NCBI RefSeq assembly: GCF_030323865.1
Contig: NZ_CP066362.1
Span: 1,860,001 to 1,924,000, forward strand
DNA from: Pseudarthrobacter defluvii
Lineage (GTDB): Bacteria > Actinomycetota > Actinomycetes > Actinomycetales > Micrococcaceae
Reading direction: 5' to 3'
DNA: 64,000 bases
The notes under the pieces are model-generated. The model was given only the letters and a program-made list of their open reading frames with translations, did not search any database and was not told the origin of the DNA. Shown here one piece after another: positions 1-9,044 of the stretch. The position numbers and the translations under genes are program-made. The stretch's first letter is position 1. Each line of letters starts with the position of its first letter.

Positions 1-159
1 GGCGCGTCCGGCAACGCACTGCGCGCTCTGCGGTTGGGAGCGGCGCGATGTACACCACCGCTGCCAGGGAAAGATCCATGGCTGTCCCCTATCTGTCCGG
101 ATCTCGCTAGGCTGACCCGTCTTTTCCAGGGTTTGAGAGCTGCGAGCCCAATGGAGCTT

Positions 160-456
160 TCAGACCGTGGTGTTGGGGGTGAAGTAGTTATGCACGTCGA
201 GGAAGGTCATCTTCGGTGGCGCCGCGAATCCCAGTTCCATGCTCAGTGGCCCCATCGTGTCCCGGGCGAAGGCGTCGAACTGCTCGCGGCTCGCCCAGAC
301 ATCCGTGACTTGGAAGCCATTGTCGGTTGCGGTGGCCCAGTGGGAAATTGATCCTTCGGGACCTGGACCGCCGGGGGCCAACCCCATCTTCTTGTTAATC
401 TCGTCATATTGTTCGAGGGTTGATCCGTCGAACTCCATGATGATTGCTACTGCCAT
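160..456 (-). CDS. Small dimeric alpha/beta-barrel-like protein
   Basis: This 98-residue soluble protein opens with a beta strand (MAVAIIMEFDG) and has a central HWATATDNGFQVTDVW strand pair and a DVH strand near the C terminus. The pattern resembles the dimeric ferredoxin-like barrel families (ABM/EthD type), which act as small monooxygenases or have no known activity. I chose the ATG at 456 because a purine-rich GGGAG lies just upstream. An open frame continues further upstream but reads as low-complexity antisense-like peptide. The gene stands alone and diverges from the DUF3592-like gene. The fold is inference; no catalytic residue can be named. Confidence 0.72.
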   Translation of the reverse strand: MAVAIIMEFDGSTLEQYDEINKKMGLAPGGPGPEGSISHWATATDNGFQVTDVWASREQFDAFARDTMGPLSMELGFAAPPKMTFLDVHNYFTPNTTV

Positions 457-621
457 GATCTGCTCCCGGGGTCGTTGTTGTTTCGGAGTCCCGCGAGGAA
501 AGATTAGGCCCGCCCTGAGGGCTCGGTCGAGGGGGAACGGCCCCCTCCGGTGCCCCCTTTGTCGGGGTACAGCAGCCACTTCTCCGCTATGGGGGTGGAC
601 GCTGTCCGGAAGAATAGGTCC

Positions 622-1134
622 GTGACGAATTCTGAAGCCATGAACAAAAAGCCCAAGTCCCGCCTGCACCGCATGGTGAATGCGATGTTCGTTGCCGTGT
701 TGATGCTGGCGGGGCCGGGCCTGATGGCGGCCAGCTATCAGCAGGTTGATGCCGACGAAGAGCTCGCCCGCACTGGCGTCCAGGTCTCCGGGACCATCAC
801 CTACTTCAGTGACGCCAGGAAGGCATCGAACCGGGACATCACGGTTGAGTATGTGGCGGCCGACGGCGTTAGCCGATACGCCAATGCCCCCGTGGATCAT
901 GAGCAGCACCCATCCGTCGGTGAACAGGTCACCGTCGCGTACCGCGAACAAGACCCGGAGCAGGCAGTCGTGCTCGGCTATGAAAGCAACAGCGAGTTCC
1001 TCGGTGGTGTCGGCCTGATCCTGACGGCAGTCTTCACCACTCTTGGCCTCATCCTCATTGTTTCCAGGCTGCGGAGGAGACGACGAAACAAAGTCCGCAG
1101 CTCGAACGTTCGGAGCGGTAGGGCAGAGTTGTGA
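622..1134 (+). CDS. DUF3592-like membrane protein
   Basis: This 170-residue protein has a basic N terminus, a membrane segment at about residues 20-38, an extracytoplasmic beta-rich domain (TGVQVSGTITYFSD, ITVEYVAADG, VGEQVTVAYREQDPEQAVV), a second membrane helix near residues 128-147 and an arginine-rich tail. That layout is typical of DUF3592 proteins, whose role is unknown. I prefer the GTG at 622, which has GGAAGAA seven bases upstream, over the ATG at 640, which lacks a clear ribosome site. It is a single gene with no operon partner. Confidence 0.75.
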   Translation: MTNSEAMNKKPKSRLHRMVNAMFVAVLMLAGPGLMAASYQQVDADEELARTGVQVSGTITYFSDARKASNRDITVEYVAADGVSRYANAPVDHEQHPSVGEQVTVAYREQDPEQAVVLGYESNSEFLGGVGLILTAVFTTLGLILIVSRLRRRRRNKVRSSNVRSGRAEL

Positions 1135-1151
1135 AGGACTGACGTGCAGGC

Positions 1152-1328
1152 CTATTCGGCTTGCCAGGCCCGTACCAGGTACCGCTCCACCACTTCTGTG
1201 CCGACCAGGTCCCTCATCCGGTCCCGGCCCGAGGCATAGATTAGGAAGCGGTACTGCGCCGGCTTTTCGATCAGGCCGAGATCCCCGAGGCGTCCTCCAG
1301 TCAGCGCTGGTGGCTGTGGTCGGGCCAT
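1152..1328 (-). CDS. Short hypothetical ORF, possibly a gene remnant
   Basis: The last 58 codons of this frame look protein-like (GDLGLIEKPAQYRFLIY and GTEVVERYLVRAW), while the upstream part of the same frame reads as noise and overlaps the kinase gene. I see no good ribosome site at the ATG at 1328. It may be the 3' end of a gene whose 5' part was lost, or a spurious frame. No family is recognised. Confidence 0.25.
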   Translation of the reverse strand: MARPQPPALTGGRLGDLGLIEKPAQYRFLIYASGRDRMRDLVGTEVVERYLVRAWQAE

Positions 1329-1419
1329 GTCAGGCAACCCAGCTGGCCCTGCTGGCTCACCAGCCAAGACTTCAAACTCCAAGTCCCAGGACCGGCATTG
1401 ATGCCGGTCTGCAGGAGGA

Positions 1420-1947
1420 CTACCAACCGATGAGGGAGCGAACGATGCCGGCTGCCTCCATGGGACTTTCAGTGCCCAGCTCGACGACATGTGTGTCGAG
1501 CTGGGCCTCGTTCAGGATCTCTTCCAGCTTCACGCTGCGGTCCAGATGCCACATCAACTCAGGGCCGCCAGCATCATGCCGATGACGCAGCCGCTCATGG
1601 ACAGTGTTGATGGGCAGCTTCAGACGGACTAGCGATAGCTCGCCGCCACCAAGAGCCTCACGGTAGCGATAAACATCAGCTGCGCGTTCAATAACCCCGG
1701 CCAGGATCAGCCGTCGGACACCGCTGTAACGGTAATTCCCGGCGACCGCCTGTAGGTTTCGGAGCGCAAGCTCCTGATTGAATTGGTCCTCCGGCGGCGC
1801 CGGCCAGGATCGGCGGAGCTGATCCATGTCCACCATCGCGCTGCTGAGTCCGTCGTCTGTCAGAAGCCGGTGCAGGGCTTCGGCCGTCGTCGTCTTCCCG
1901 GATCCGACCGTGCCGTTGAGAAACACACTCCGAACTTCGCCAGTCAT
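1420..1947 (-). CDS. P-loop nucleoside/adenylyl kinase-like protein
   Basis: This 175-residue protein has a Walker A motif (GTVGSGKTT, residues 12-20) right after the first beta strand. It also has a Walker B-like strand (SAMVDMDQLRRSW), an arginine-rich lid region (ERLRHRHDAGG) and a C-terminal helix. This matches small AAA_33/adenylate-kinase-like phosphotransferases; the substrate is unknown. A TAGGCT box sits six bases before the ATG with no room for a Shine-Dalgarno site, so the mRNA is probably leaderless. A similar small kinase, also with a leaderless-type start, lies at 47989-48504. Confidence 0.8.
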   Translation of the reverse strand: MTGEVRSVFLNGTVGSGKTTTAEALHRLLTDDGLSSAMVDMDQLRRSWPAPPEDQFNQELALRNLQAVAGNYRYSGVRRLILAGVIERAADVYRYREALGGGELSLVRLKLPINTVHERLRHRHDAGGPELMWHLDRSVKLEEILNEAQLDTHVVELGTESPMEAAGIVRSLIGW

Positions 1948-1953
1948 CCAAGG

Positions 1954-1959
1954 AGCCTA
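1954..1959 (-). promoter_or_regulatory. Leaderless -10 box (TAGGCT) for the P-loop kinase
   Basis: On the minus strand TAGGCT is followed by six bases and the ATG at 1947. This is the TANNNT-N6-RTG pattern of actinobacterial leaderless transcripts. Confidence 0.5.
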
Positions 1960-2032
1960 GCCGGGCTGGCCGGCAGGGGCTGCGGGACGCGGCCGGTAGT
2001 CTGGGACGAGACATCATCAATCTGGGGGAACG

Positions 2033-2683
2033 ATGAAACGCCTTGCTGCCGTACTGATTGCCGCGCCGCTGATGCTGACCGGCTGCGTTGTGCCCTACGG
2101 CAGGGCCACGCCGTCCGCCACAAATGCAGCCACTGACGGGGGCCCCACACCCACTGGCACATACGCGCCGGACGCCGGAGCCAGGACTTTTTCAACTTTG
2201 GACAAGGCCGGCATCGAGAAGATCAAGGCCTCGAAGTCTGCCAGTTTCGACATGACGACCGGCTGGCTTTCCAAGGACAGCGTCGGGCTGGAAGATGGCA
2301 GCAGCCAGGCGCCGGATGTCAGCATCAAGGACGGCACGATGTCCGTGATCATTGAAGGGCCCACGGGCGTGGTCACCGCACAAACAGACCGACTCCGCAT
2401 GAACGGCATGAACACCGGCTCAAACTTCAGCGAGGTCACCTACTTCCTCACCGCCCAATCACTTAACGAGTACACCACCATCATCCGCGACGGGGTCGAC
2501 CGCTACGGCATCAACAACGAAGCCGCTGAGGACTGGATCCAGAGCATCTCCGCCAAGCCTGATCAGAAGAGTGAATTCGCGATCGGCACCGGCACCAGTA
2601 CCGGGCTCCAAGTCACCTACGACCTCCGATATGACGGGGCCAAGGACACCCAGGTCATCATCGTGCACGTCAACCCAATGTAA
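2033..2683 (+). CDS. Secreted lipoprotein, unknown function
   Basis: This is a 216-residue protein with a short lipoprotein signal peptide and lipobox LTGC (Cys near residue 18), so it should be anchored on the outer face of the membrane. A low-complexity Thr/Pro linker leads into a mixed alpha/beta domain (FSTLDKAGIEKIKASKSASFD, then several alternating strands). The domain is reminiscent of LppX/LprG-like lipid carriers, but I cannot confirm that. GGGGGAA just upstream supports the ATG. It stands alone, convergent with the aldo/keto reductase. Confidence 0.8.
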   Translation: MKRLAAVLIAAPLMLTGCVVPYGRATPSATNAATDGGPTPTGTYAPDAGARTFSTLDKAGIEKIKASKSASFDMTTGWLSKDSVGLEDGSSQAPDVSIKDGTMSVIIEGPTGVVTAQTDRLRMNGMNTGSNFSEVTYFLTAQSLNEYTTIIRDGVDRYGINNEAAEDWIQSISAKPDQKSEFAIGTGTSTGLQVTYDLRYDGAKDTQVIIVHVNPM

Positions 2684-2952
2684 AGTCGGCGAAAGTGAAC
2701 AGGACGACATCGGGAATGAGGGTTCCGCGCCAAGGGGCTCATGCAACTTCACATGTCACCGCCTTTAGCCCTAAGCATTTCTGTAGGTTTGCCCGTTCGG
2801 TGTCGACTGCGAAAAGGCGGTGTGGTTCACCGCTCTGCTTGACGCCAGGTGCACCAGCCTGAAATGAGTTGTTTAGGATGGGTAGTCTGGCGCACAAGGG
2901 TTAGTGGCTTACCCGCGCACTGTTCGCGTAGTTCCCACGGTGTTCCGGGGGA

Positions 2953-3927
2953 TCAGTATCCCGCGACTTCGTGCGGCTCGTACGGATTTTCAAGTTCGGA
3001 CTTTTCCTCCGGTGTGAGTGTTAGCTCGAGAGAGCTCAGAGCGTCGTGGAGATGTTGTGGCTTGCTCGCCCCGACGATAGGCGCGCTGACCACACTGTTG
3101 GAGCGGACCCAAGCCAAGGCCACTTGGGCGCGCGGCACCCCTCGGCGTTCGGCAATGACGCGCACGGCGTCGGCAACCGCCCGGTCGCCGCTCTCGGCAC
3201 TATAGAGCGTCTTACCGAACTCGTCCTTCTCCGAACGATTGGTTTTCTCGTCCCAGTCCCGGGTCAGTTTGCCCCGAGCCAGCGGACTCCAGGGCAGGAC
3301 CCCGATCTTTTGGTCGGCGCAGAGGGGAAACATTTCGCGTTCCTCCTCCCGGTATACGAGGTTGTAGTGGTCCTGCATCGTCACAAATCGGGTCCAGCCA
3401 TTGATCTGCTGCAGATACAGGGCCTTGCTGAATTGCCATGCGGCCATCGAGGAGGCCCCGATGTAGCGGACCTTGCCGGCCTTGACCACGTCATGCAGGG
3501 CTTCAAGCGTTTCCTCGACGGGCGTGGCTGGATCCCAGCGGTGAATCTGGTACAGATCCACATAGTCCGTCCCCAACCGGGTCAGGCTGGCGTCGAGCTC
3601 CGCGAAAATGGCCTTGCGCGAGAGTCCCCTTCCGTTCGGGCCCGGTCGCATCACGCCGTGGACCTTTGTGGCAATAACGATTTCCTCGCGACGGGTGAAC
3701 TCGGCCAGCGCCTTGCCCACGATCTCCTCGCTGGAGCCGTTGGAGTAGACGTTCGCGGTGTCGAAGAAATTGATGCCGGCATCCACGGCTTGGCGGATCA
3801 GCGGCCGGCTCTCACTTTCAGGCAGCGTCCACGGATGGGGACCCCGCCCGGGATCCCCATACGTCATACATCCCAGTGCAAGCGGCGAGATGTCCATGCC
3901 CGTGTTGCCGAGCTTTATGTAATCCAT
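2953..3927 (-). CDS. Aldo/keto reductase
   Basis: This 324-residue NADPH-dependent oxidoreductase has a TIM-barrel AKR fold. The catalytic tetrad is visible: Asp in FFDTANVY, Tyr in the same motif, Lys in VIATKVHG and His in LYQIHRWD. The C-terminal NADPH-binding stretch (APIVGASKPQHL) is present. The start at 3927 has GGCGGAGGA upstream; a longer frame exists but lacks a ribosome site. The DPGRGPHPWTLPE insertion near residue 25 is typical of YajO/auxin-induced-like AKRs. It diverges from the amidohydrolase at 4470, so the two may share a regulatory region. The substrate is unknown. Confidence 0.93.
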   Translation of the reverse strand: MDYIKLGNTGMDISPLALGCMTYGDPGRGPHPWTLPESESRPLIRQAVDAGINFFDTANVYSNGSSEEIVGKALAEFTRREEIVIATKVHGVMRPGPNGRGLSRKAIFAELDASLTRLGTDYVDLYQIHRWDPATPVEETLEALHDVVKAGKVRYIGASSMAAWQFSKALYLQQINGWTRFVTMQDHYNLVYREEEREMFPLCADQKIGVLPWSPLARGKLTRDWDEKTNRSEKDEFGKTLYSAESGDRAVADAVRVIAERRGVPRAQVALAWVRSNSVVSAPIVGASKPQHLHDALSSLELTLTPEEKSELENPYEPHEVAGY

Positions 3928-4469
3928 GTTTGTCCTCCGCCTTCCAGTCCCGGGCGCAGCTGCAACCCCTGCCCCCACGCTATGTGAAGAACAGCCCCTG
4001 TGGGGCGTCCGCATGGCGACACGGGCGATGGCATTGTCCCCGCCTCGCAGGCAGATGAGATTCCGCTGAGGCTGGAGAAGCTACCTTCGAGAGCCTGGGT
4101 AGTCACTCTGCCACTGGTCGGCGCTAACCCCTGCTTCGCTCGCCACAGTATCTGTGACTGCAGGAGTCACACCCCTTCCATCGCGGACCGGGGCGTGGCC
4201 TGCCAGTGCGATTGCCACCGCAACCCTGGAGAGACCAACGAGATGAGCCAGCCTGAAGACTGGACATGCAGTCCCGTGAGGCGCGGGCAGGCGGGTCGGC
4301 AACTTCTCCTGGCCCGTGCCTGACATGAGCGATAGTAGTGTGGCGCTTTACATATGCTTGGCTGGGCAACGGTTTGCCACGCCTGTGCAGGAGTCCTCTT
4401 GCTTGGCGGGCTCCATTGGGGGTGGTAACGCCCGGACGCCGATGGGACATGGAACGCAGGAGGTTTGGC
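3928..4469. other. Intergenic control region between AKR and amidohydrolase
   Basis: About 540 bases with no convincing gene on either strand. It holds the divergent promoters of the two flanking genes and a perfect 7-bp palindrome with a 5-base spacer at 4153-4171. Confidence 0.6.
4153..4171. promoter_or_regulatory. Palindrome TGTGACT-N5-AGTCACA, candidate operator
   Basis: Two perfect 7-base half-sites flank GCAGG in the divergent intergenic region. It resembles a dimeric repressor site (GntR-like spacing). The N9 gap between TGTGA and TCACA does not fit a canonical CRP site (N6). The cognate regulator is not in this window. Confidence 0.35.
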
Positions 4470-5366
4470 TTGGCTCTGGCACCGCAGTCAGACATGGAGA
4501 TCCGTCCGTACCTCGAGTCGCTGGGCTTGTCGGGGATTATCGATCTCCATGTGCATTTCATGCCTTCCCAGGTCTTGGAAAAGGTGTGGGCTTTCTTTGA
4601 TCGCGTTGCGGACAGCGGAGCTCCCGCCTGGCCCATCACCTATCGCACGTCCGAAGAGGAACGGGTGCGGACGCTGAGGGGTATGGGAGTGAAGGCATTC
4701 ACCACCCTGAACTATGCGCACCGCCCCGGCATGGCGCAGTGGCTCAACGACTACTCGGCAGCATTCGCATCGAGCCACCCGGACGCCATCCACTCCGCGA
4801 CGTTTTACCCAGAGCCAGGGGTGGATACCGTCGTCGCGCAGAGTTTGAGAGAAGGAGCCCGGATCTTCAAGGTCCACATCCAGGTCGGAGCGTTCTCGCT
4901 CTTGGACCCTGAGCTTGCACCGGCCTGGAAGCTCATCGAGGACTCCGGTGCACCGGTCGTCATCCACTGCGGTAACGGTCCGCACGCCGGGGAATACACC
5001 GGACCTGAACCCATTCGCGAACTCATCAAGAGGTACCCCGAACTGGTGCTCATCATCGCCCACGCAGGCCTGCCGGAGTACCGGGAGTTCGCCGAACTTG
5101 CCGCACACAATCCTCACGTCTACCTCGACACCACCATGGTGGGCACCTCCTACATGGAGCAGGTCGCCCCAATCCCGGCCGGCTATGTGGACACCCTTGC
5201 TGGACTGTCCCACAAAGTAGTCTTCGGGACGGATTTCCCTTCGATTCCCTACTCCTACAGCCACCAGATTCAGGTACTCGAAAGCTGGGGACTCGGAAGC
5301 CAATGGATGAAGAATGTCCTCTGGCATACGCCGCAGGCACTCCTGCGGCTTGAACAGCTGCCCTAG
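4470..5366 (+). CDS. Amidohydrolase (amidohydrolase_2 / ACMSD-like TIM barrel)
   Basis: This 298-residue metal-dependent hydrolase or decarboxylase shows metal ligands in DLHVHF near the N terminus, a His in VIHCGNGPHAGEY, a His in LIIAHAGLPEY and the late Asp in VVFGTDFP. I chose the TTG at 4470 because AGGAGG lies six bases upstream at 4458-4463. The ATGs at 4449 and 4494 have no ribosome site. A GCGNGPH-type glycine-rich loop follows strand 5. The reaction (C-N hydrolysis or decarboxylation of an aromatic or lactone substrate) cannot be fixed from sequence. It is the only gene in its orientation here. Confidence 0.85.
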   Translation: MALAPQSDMEIRPYLESLGLSGIIDLHVHFMPSQVLEKVWAFFDRVADSGAPAWPITYRTSEEERVRTLRGMGVKAFTTLNYAHRPGMAQWLNDYSAAFASSHPDAIHSATFYPEPGVDTVVAQSLREGARIFKVHIQVGAFSLLDPELAPAWKLIEDSGAPVVIHCGNGPHAGEYTGPEPIRELIKRYPELVLIIAHAGLPEYREFAELAAHNPHVYLDTTMVGTSYMEQVAPIPAGYVDTLAGLSHKVVFGTDFPSIPYSYSHQIQVLESWGLGSQWMKNVLWHTPQALLRLEQLP

Positions 5367-5471
5367 CCCCGTTTTCTGTATTTGCTCCCAGGAGATTGCG
5401 ATCGAAACGGCGCAAGCTTCGCGGTACAGGTCTACCAAGGTGTCCTTTACTTCGTCAGCATGGCCAGCGAG

Positions 5472-6674
5472 CTAGCTGGAAGCGTTGTACACGTCGAGCC
5501 CGAACCGGTTCAGCCCCGGTGCGCCGGCGTAACCCAGGTACGACAGGCCAAACGTATCCTCGATGCTGGCCAGCAGGCTGTAGTGGTTATAGGGCGTAGT
5601 GGACCATGTGCCGCCCTTGGTGAACGGGGACAGCACCAGGGCGCCCACCCTTCCGCCGCCCAAGCCGGTGATGCCGGGCAAGGCCGCGTTGGGGCCTGGG
5701 CCCTCACCACAGCAGGCACTGGCGTCGGACTGGGGACCGTCCGATTCGTCGAAGGTGATCACCAGGACTCCGTCTTTTTTGAACGCAGGGGAGGAGGTGA
5801 TGGCCGGAACCCACTGTTTAAGCCATTCGTCGGCGCTGGCCAGCCCGCCGGGCTGCCCGTCGACGCAGGGCGAGTCGTGCCCGTCGTGGCACAGGTTGGG
5901 GGTGATCATCGACAGGTTTGGTGTGGTGGCAGCCGAGGCGAGGTCCGTCTTCAAGGCGGTCAGGTCGACGTCGTTCGCCGCGCAGTCGGGGGACCCGGTG
6001 ATCCCGGCGAAGTACACGAACGGGTTGTGTCGCGCAGCGTACTGGTCACCCACCCTTGCCTTCTGGGTGTCGTCCACGGCGCCCAGCGCAGGGTGCCGGC
6101 AGGCGGTACCCATGTCCTCCATGTAGCCCTTCCACGTTTTGCCCGCATCCGTTAACTGGCCTGCGACGGTGGGGACGCTGTCCGGGAAGACGCAACCGTC
6201 GCCAACGGCCTGTCCCGGGCTCGCTGTGCCCGTGCCCAAGAACGGTGAGTAGGTCTGGCAGTCGGCCTGCATCTGCGCGTTGGGCCCTTGGCCCGAAATC
6301 TGCGCGACGTAGTTCGGCTGGGAGTTGTGTGCCGTCCCGTAGTACTGGTTCAGAAGTACCCCTTGGTTGCGGAGCGTCTGGGAGAGATAAGGAGCGGCCG
6401 ACGCCGGGCCCCAGGTTTCGTCGTAGCCTTTGTTTTCGAGGTTGATGACGAAGACGTGGTTGGCTCCGGGCAGGTAGCCCGGGTACGAAGCGGGCGCCGC
6501 TACGGCGGCACCGCCGGGGGCCCGGGTCGTGGACACCTGCATTCCGTACGTCAGGCAGGCTGCTGCGAGCATGGCCAGGGCGATGAACGCAACGCGTGTC
6601 ATGGCGCGACGCCGCCGCCCGGGCCGTTCGCAGACGGCCGTTGATGCTGGTGGTGTTGGGGTGCTGGGGTTCAC
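5472..6674 (-). CDS. Membrane-anchored phosphoesterase (AcpA-like)
   Basis: This 400-residue protein belongs to the phosphoesterase family (alkaline-phosphatase superfamily). The N terminus has an arginine cluster and one hydrophobic helix (VAFIALAMLAAACLTYGM), a signal anchor or signal peptide. The mature part carries the metal/nucleophile region HVFVINLENKGYDETWG, then HNSQPNYVAQISG and the late VLVITFDESDG and YNHYSLLASIEDTFG motifs. I prefer the GTG at 6674, which overlaps the upstream stop as GTGA; an ATG at 6686 is the alternative. It is the last gene of a three-gene run with 6671-7939 and 7984-9003. It likely hydrolyses phosphate mono- or diesters outside the cell. Confidence 0.85.
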   Translation of the reverse strand: MNPSTPTPPASTAVCERPGRRRRAMTRVAFIALAMLAAACLTYGMQVSTTRAPGGAAVAAPASYPGYLPGANHVFVINLENKGYDETWGPASAAPYLSQTLRNQGVLLNQYYGTAHNSQPNYVAQISGQGPNAQMQADCQTYSPFLGTGTASPGQAVGDGCVFPDSVPTVAGQLTDAGKTWKGYMEDMGTACRHPALGAVDDTQKARVGDQYAARHNPFVYFAGITGSPDCAANDVDLTALKTDLASAATTPNLSMITPNLCHDGHDSPCVDGQPGGLASADEWLKQWVPAITSSPAFKKDGVLVITFDESDGPQSDASACCGEGPGPNAALPGITGLGGGRVGALVLSPFTKGGTWSTTPYNHYSLLASIEDTFGLSYLGYAGAPGLNRFGLDVYNASS

Positions 6675-7939
6675 GGGAGTTTCCATCCATCGGCGAGGGC
6701 TTTGTCTCTGAGGCCGGACCATTCCTCGGCTTCCGGCGGACCGACCGGGGTGCATGCCGGCCCAGCCACGAAGGGCGGGACGAGGTAGGTGGGAGCAGCG
6801 AGGTTGGGTGGCGTGCTGAAGTCCAGGACTTCAGCGATGTTCCGGGCGGCCTGGTCCCGGGGAGTGAGGGGCGCCAGGTTCCAGCGCCACTCGATGGCCT
6901 TTAGGACCGAGGTGTGGTCGTAGATGTCGTGGGCGACATAGCGGCGCCGGGCGAGGGGTGAGACCACCAGGCTGGGAACGCGGAAGCCCCGCAGTGCCGT
7001 CTCCGCGCTGGTGTCCGGGGCCGTCGCCGGGGGCACATGGTCGTAGAAGCCGCCCCATTCGTCGTAGTTGACCACCAACAGGGTGTTGGCCCACCCGGGG
7101 CCGGACGTGACGGCGTTGTAGACCTCGGTCAGGAATGTCTCCCCTGAGCGGATGTCGGCGTGGGGGTGGTCGTCCCCGGAGGTGCCGGAGCCCTCATCGG
7201 TAAACCGGGGGTCGACAAAGGACACGGAAGGCAGAGTTCCGGCACTGGCGTCCGAAAGGAAGTCGGCGTAAGGGTGCGAGATGCCCAGGTACTTCGTGCC
7301 CCAAAGTGCCGTGAATGGAATGTCGCCGTAGTAGTACTTGCCGGACACGCCGGCTGCGGCGAGCCGGTCCCAAATAGTTGGAAGCGTGCTGGTGGCGGTG
7401 GAGTTGTGGATGCGGTCGGTGGCCGCCGCGTGCTGGTAAAAGCGGTTGGGGTAGGTCTCGGCCATGGTTGCTGCGAAGTACCGGTCGCAGACGGTCCAGT
7501 CCGGGCCGGCCTGACGCCAGAAGTCCAGGTCGGTGGAGTCGTAGTACCCAACGGCGAACTCGTCATTTTCGCCGGCGCGGAGCCAGCCGTCATTTTTACC
7601 GTTGTTGTACTGGATCCTGCCTCCTTCATAGGAGTGGTCCGGGTCAGGGTGTCCGCAACCCTGGAAGTCCGTCAGGTGATGCGTGGAGTGCGGGATGCCG
7701 TAGCGGTCGGTGTAGCCAAGGCCGCCCTGCTTCCCGTCCGCACCCGGCATCCAGCCCACAAAGTGGTCAAAGGAGCGGTTCTCCATCATGACCACGATGA
7801 TGTGGTCGATACCGGACGCGTCCGGGGCCGGTAACCCCGGGGTGCTTGCGGATGCTGCGCTCAAGGTGCTGCCGCCGGCCACGGCGGCGGCAGCTGTACC
7901 TGCCACCACCCCTAAGAAGTTGCGCCTGGAAAAGTGCAT
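6671..7939 (-). CDS. Tat-exported phospholipase C-type phosphoesterase
   Basis: This 422-residue protein starts with a twin-arginine signal (SRRNFLGVVAG, then an Ala-rich helix and ASAST). The mature N terminus has IDHIIVVMMENRSFDHFVGW, with the conserved MENRSFDH of bacterial phospholipase C/acid phosphatases. Later motifs are GDDHPHADIRSGE, VNYDEWGGFYDHVPP and YDHTSVLKAIEWRW, which supply metal ligands. It probably cleaves phospholipid head groups or other phosphodiesters in the cell wall space. Its stop overlaps the start of the downstream phosphoesterase, and it lies 44 bases downstream of the DUF6454-like gene, so co-transcription is likely. Confidence 0.9.
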   Translation of the reverse strand: MHFSRRNFLGVVAGTAAAAVAGGSTLSAASASTPGLPAPDASGIDHIIVVMMENRSFDHFVGWMPGADGKQGGLGYTDRYGIPHSTHHLTDFQGCGHPDPDHSYEGGRIQYNNGKNDGWLRAGENDEFAVGYYDSTDLDFWRQAGPDWTVCDRYFAATMAETYPNRFYQHAAATDRIHNSTATSTLPTIWDRLAAAGVSGKYYYGDIPFTALWGTKYLGISHPYADFLSDASAGTLPSVSFVDPRFTDEGSGTSGDDHPHADIRSGETFLTEVYNAVTSGPGWANTLLVVNYDEWGGFYDHVPPATAPDTSAETALRGFRVPSLVVSPLARRRYVAHDIYDHTSVLKAIEWRWNLAPLTPRDQAARNIAEVLDFSTPPNLAAPTYLVPPFVAGPACTPVGPPEAEEWSGLRDKALADGWKLP

Positions 7940-7983
7940 GTGGGTTCCTTCGTTGTCGCGGGGAGCTTCCGGTGATGTGGGTG

Positions 7984-9003
7984 TTACTTGGCGGCGGCGA
8001 CGTCGGCTTCGTAGGTGAGGATTTCCGTGCCGTTGCCTTCGTCGCCGTTATCGGGTGCGACCTTCATGGTGAGGTGGCTGCCCGCGGCGGTCATCTTGAA
8101 CGGGTTGCGGGTGGCAACGTGCCCGGCCGTGGACCACTTCTGGAACGGCACATCGCGGATAACCCCGTGCGACTTGAGGTCGATCATGGCCATGCCGCCA
8201 AGCTCGTAGGTGGCCCCGGTGCCGCCGGCCGCCGGTGTCTGCGGGAGGTTGGTAACCCCGGCGCAGAGCATTCTGGCGTTGGGCACGTATTGGCAGTCCT
8301 GGTAGTCGATGAAGTAGTTGGGGTTTTCCCACGTGGATAGTTCCTTGCCCTGAAGGTCCCACTCTGCGAATCGGCGCGAGCCCCAGGTGTTGCCCACCAA
8401 GTGGCCGGTCTGTTTGTCGAAGATTATGCCGCCGAAGTGGTCCTTGACCTCGAACTGCTTGTGAACGTCCAGGGTGGCTGCGTCAACCTTGTAGATGATT
8501 GCGCTGCTGTCAGGCCGGTACTGGGCGACGGGAACCCACACATTGGTGCCGTCGAAGTCGATGCCCCCGGGGTGGTACATGTCGCCCTCGCCTAGGGTGA
8601 TGTCCTTTTGCAGGTTGCCTGCCCTGTCCATGACGAACAGGTGGCCGATGCCCTTGCCGGGGGTCCGGTCGTAACCGCCCTGCGGCGTGGGGAACTTTGT
8701 GGTCGGCTCGAGAATCTGGACCGCTGAGAGGAAGATATGGTCCTGGCTGTAGGCGATGCCCTCTGTATGGAAGGTGGGGAAATTTAGTTTAAGTCTCGAC
8801 GTCTGCTGCCAGTCCGTGTTGCGGGTAACGGCATTGAAGTCTTCTGCCAGGTCGGTATCCGGGGCATGGTGCCCGGACCCGCTATAACCCTGGGTGCCGC
8901 TGCGGCCGTCGGCCTGTGCGGCAGTGGTGCCCGCGACGGCACCAGCTAACAGGACCAGGGACGCGGCCGTGGCGAGCAGGCGTCGAGAGATGGATATGCC
9001 CAT
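7984..9003 (-). CDS. Secreted DUF6454-like protein
   Basis: This is a 339-residue exported protein with a signal peptide (SRRLLATAASLVLLAGAVAG) and probable cleavage after AQA. The mature sequence has repeating strand patterns (EGIAYSQDHIFLSAV, HPGGIDFDGTNVWVPVAQY, GIIFDKQTGHLVGNTWGSR) like a beta-propeller. DUF6454 is my recollection of a matching family with no assigned activity. It is the first gene of the run with the two phosphoesterases and diverges from the PHP-domain gene. The ATG at 9003 has AGAGG about nine bases upstream. Confidence 0.78.
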   Translation of the reverse strand: MGISISRRLLATAASLVLLAGAVAGTTAAQADGRSGTQGYSGSGHHAPDTDLAEDFNAVTRNTDWQQTSRLKLNFPTFHTEGIAYSQDHIFLSAVQILEPTTKFPTPQGGYDRTPGKGIGHLFVMDRAGNLQKDITLGEGDMYHPGGIDFDGTNVWVPVAQYRPDSSAIIYKVDAATLDVHKQFEVKDHFGGIIFDKQTGHLVGNTWGSRRFAEWDLQGKELSTWENPNYFIDYQDCQYVPNARMLCAGVTNLPQTPAAGGTGATYELGGMAMIDLKSHGVIRDVPFQKWSTAGHVATRNPFKMTAAGSHLTMKVAPDNGDEGNGTEILTYEADVAAAK

Positions 9004-9044
9004 GGGGGAAGCCTCTTAAGGTTGGGGTCTTAAAGTGCTCTCCA

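Noticed and set aside
4153-4171. CRP/FNR-type site
   Set aside because: The gap between TGTGA and TCACA is nine bases, not six; kept only as a generic palindrome.
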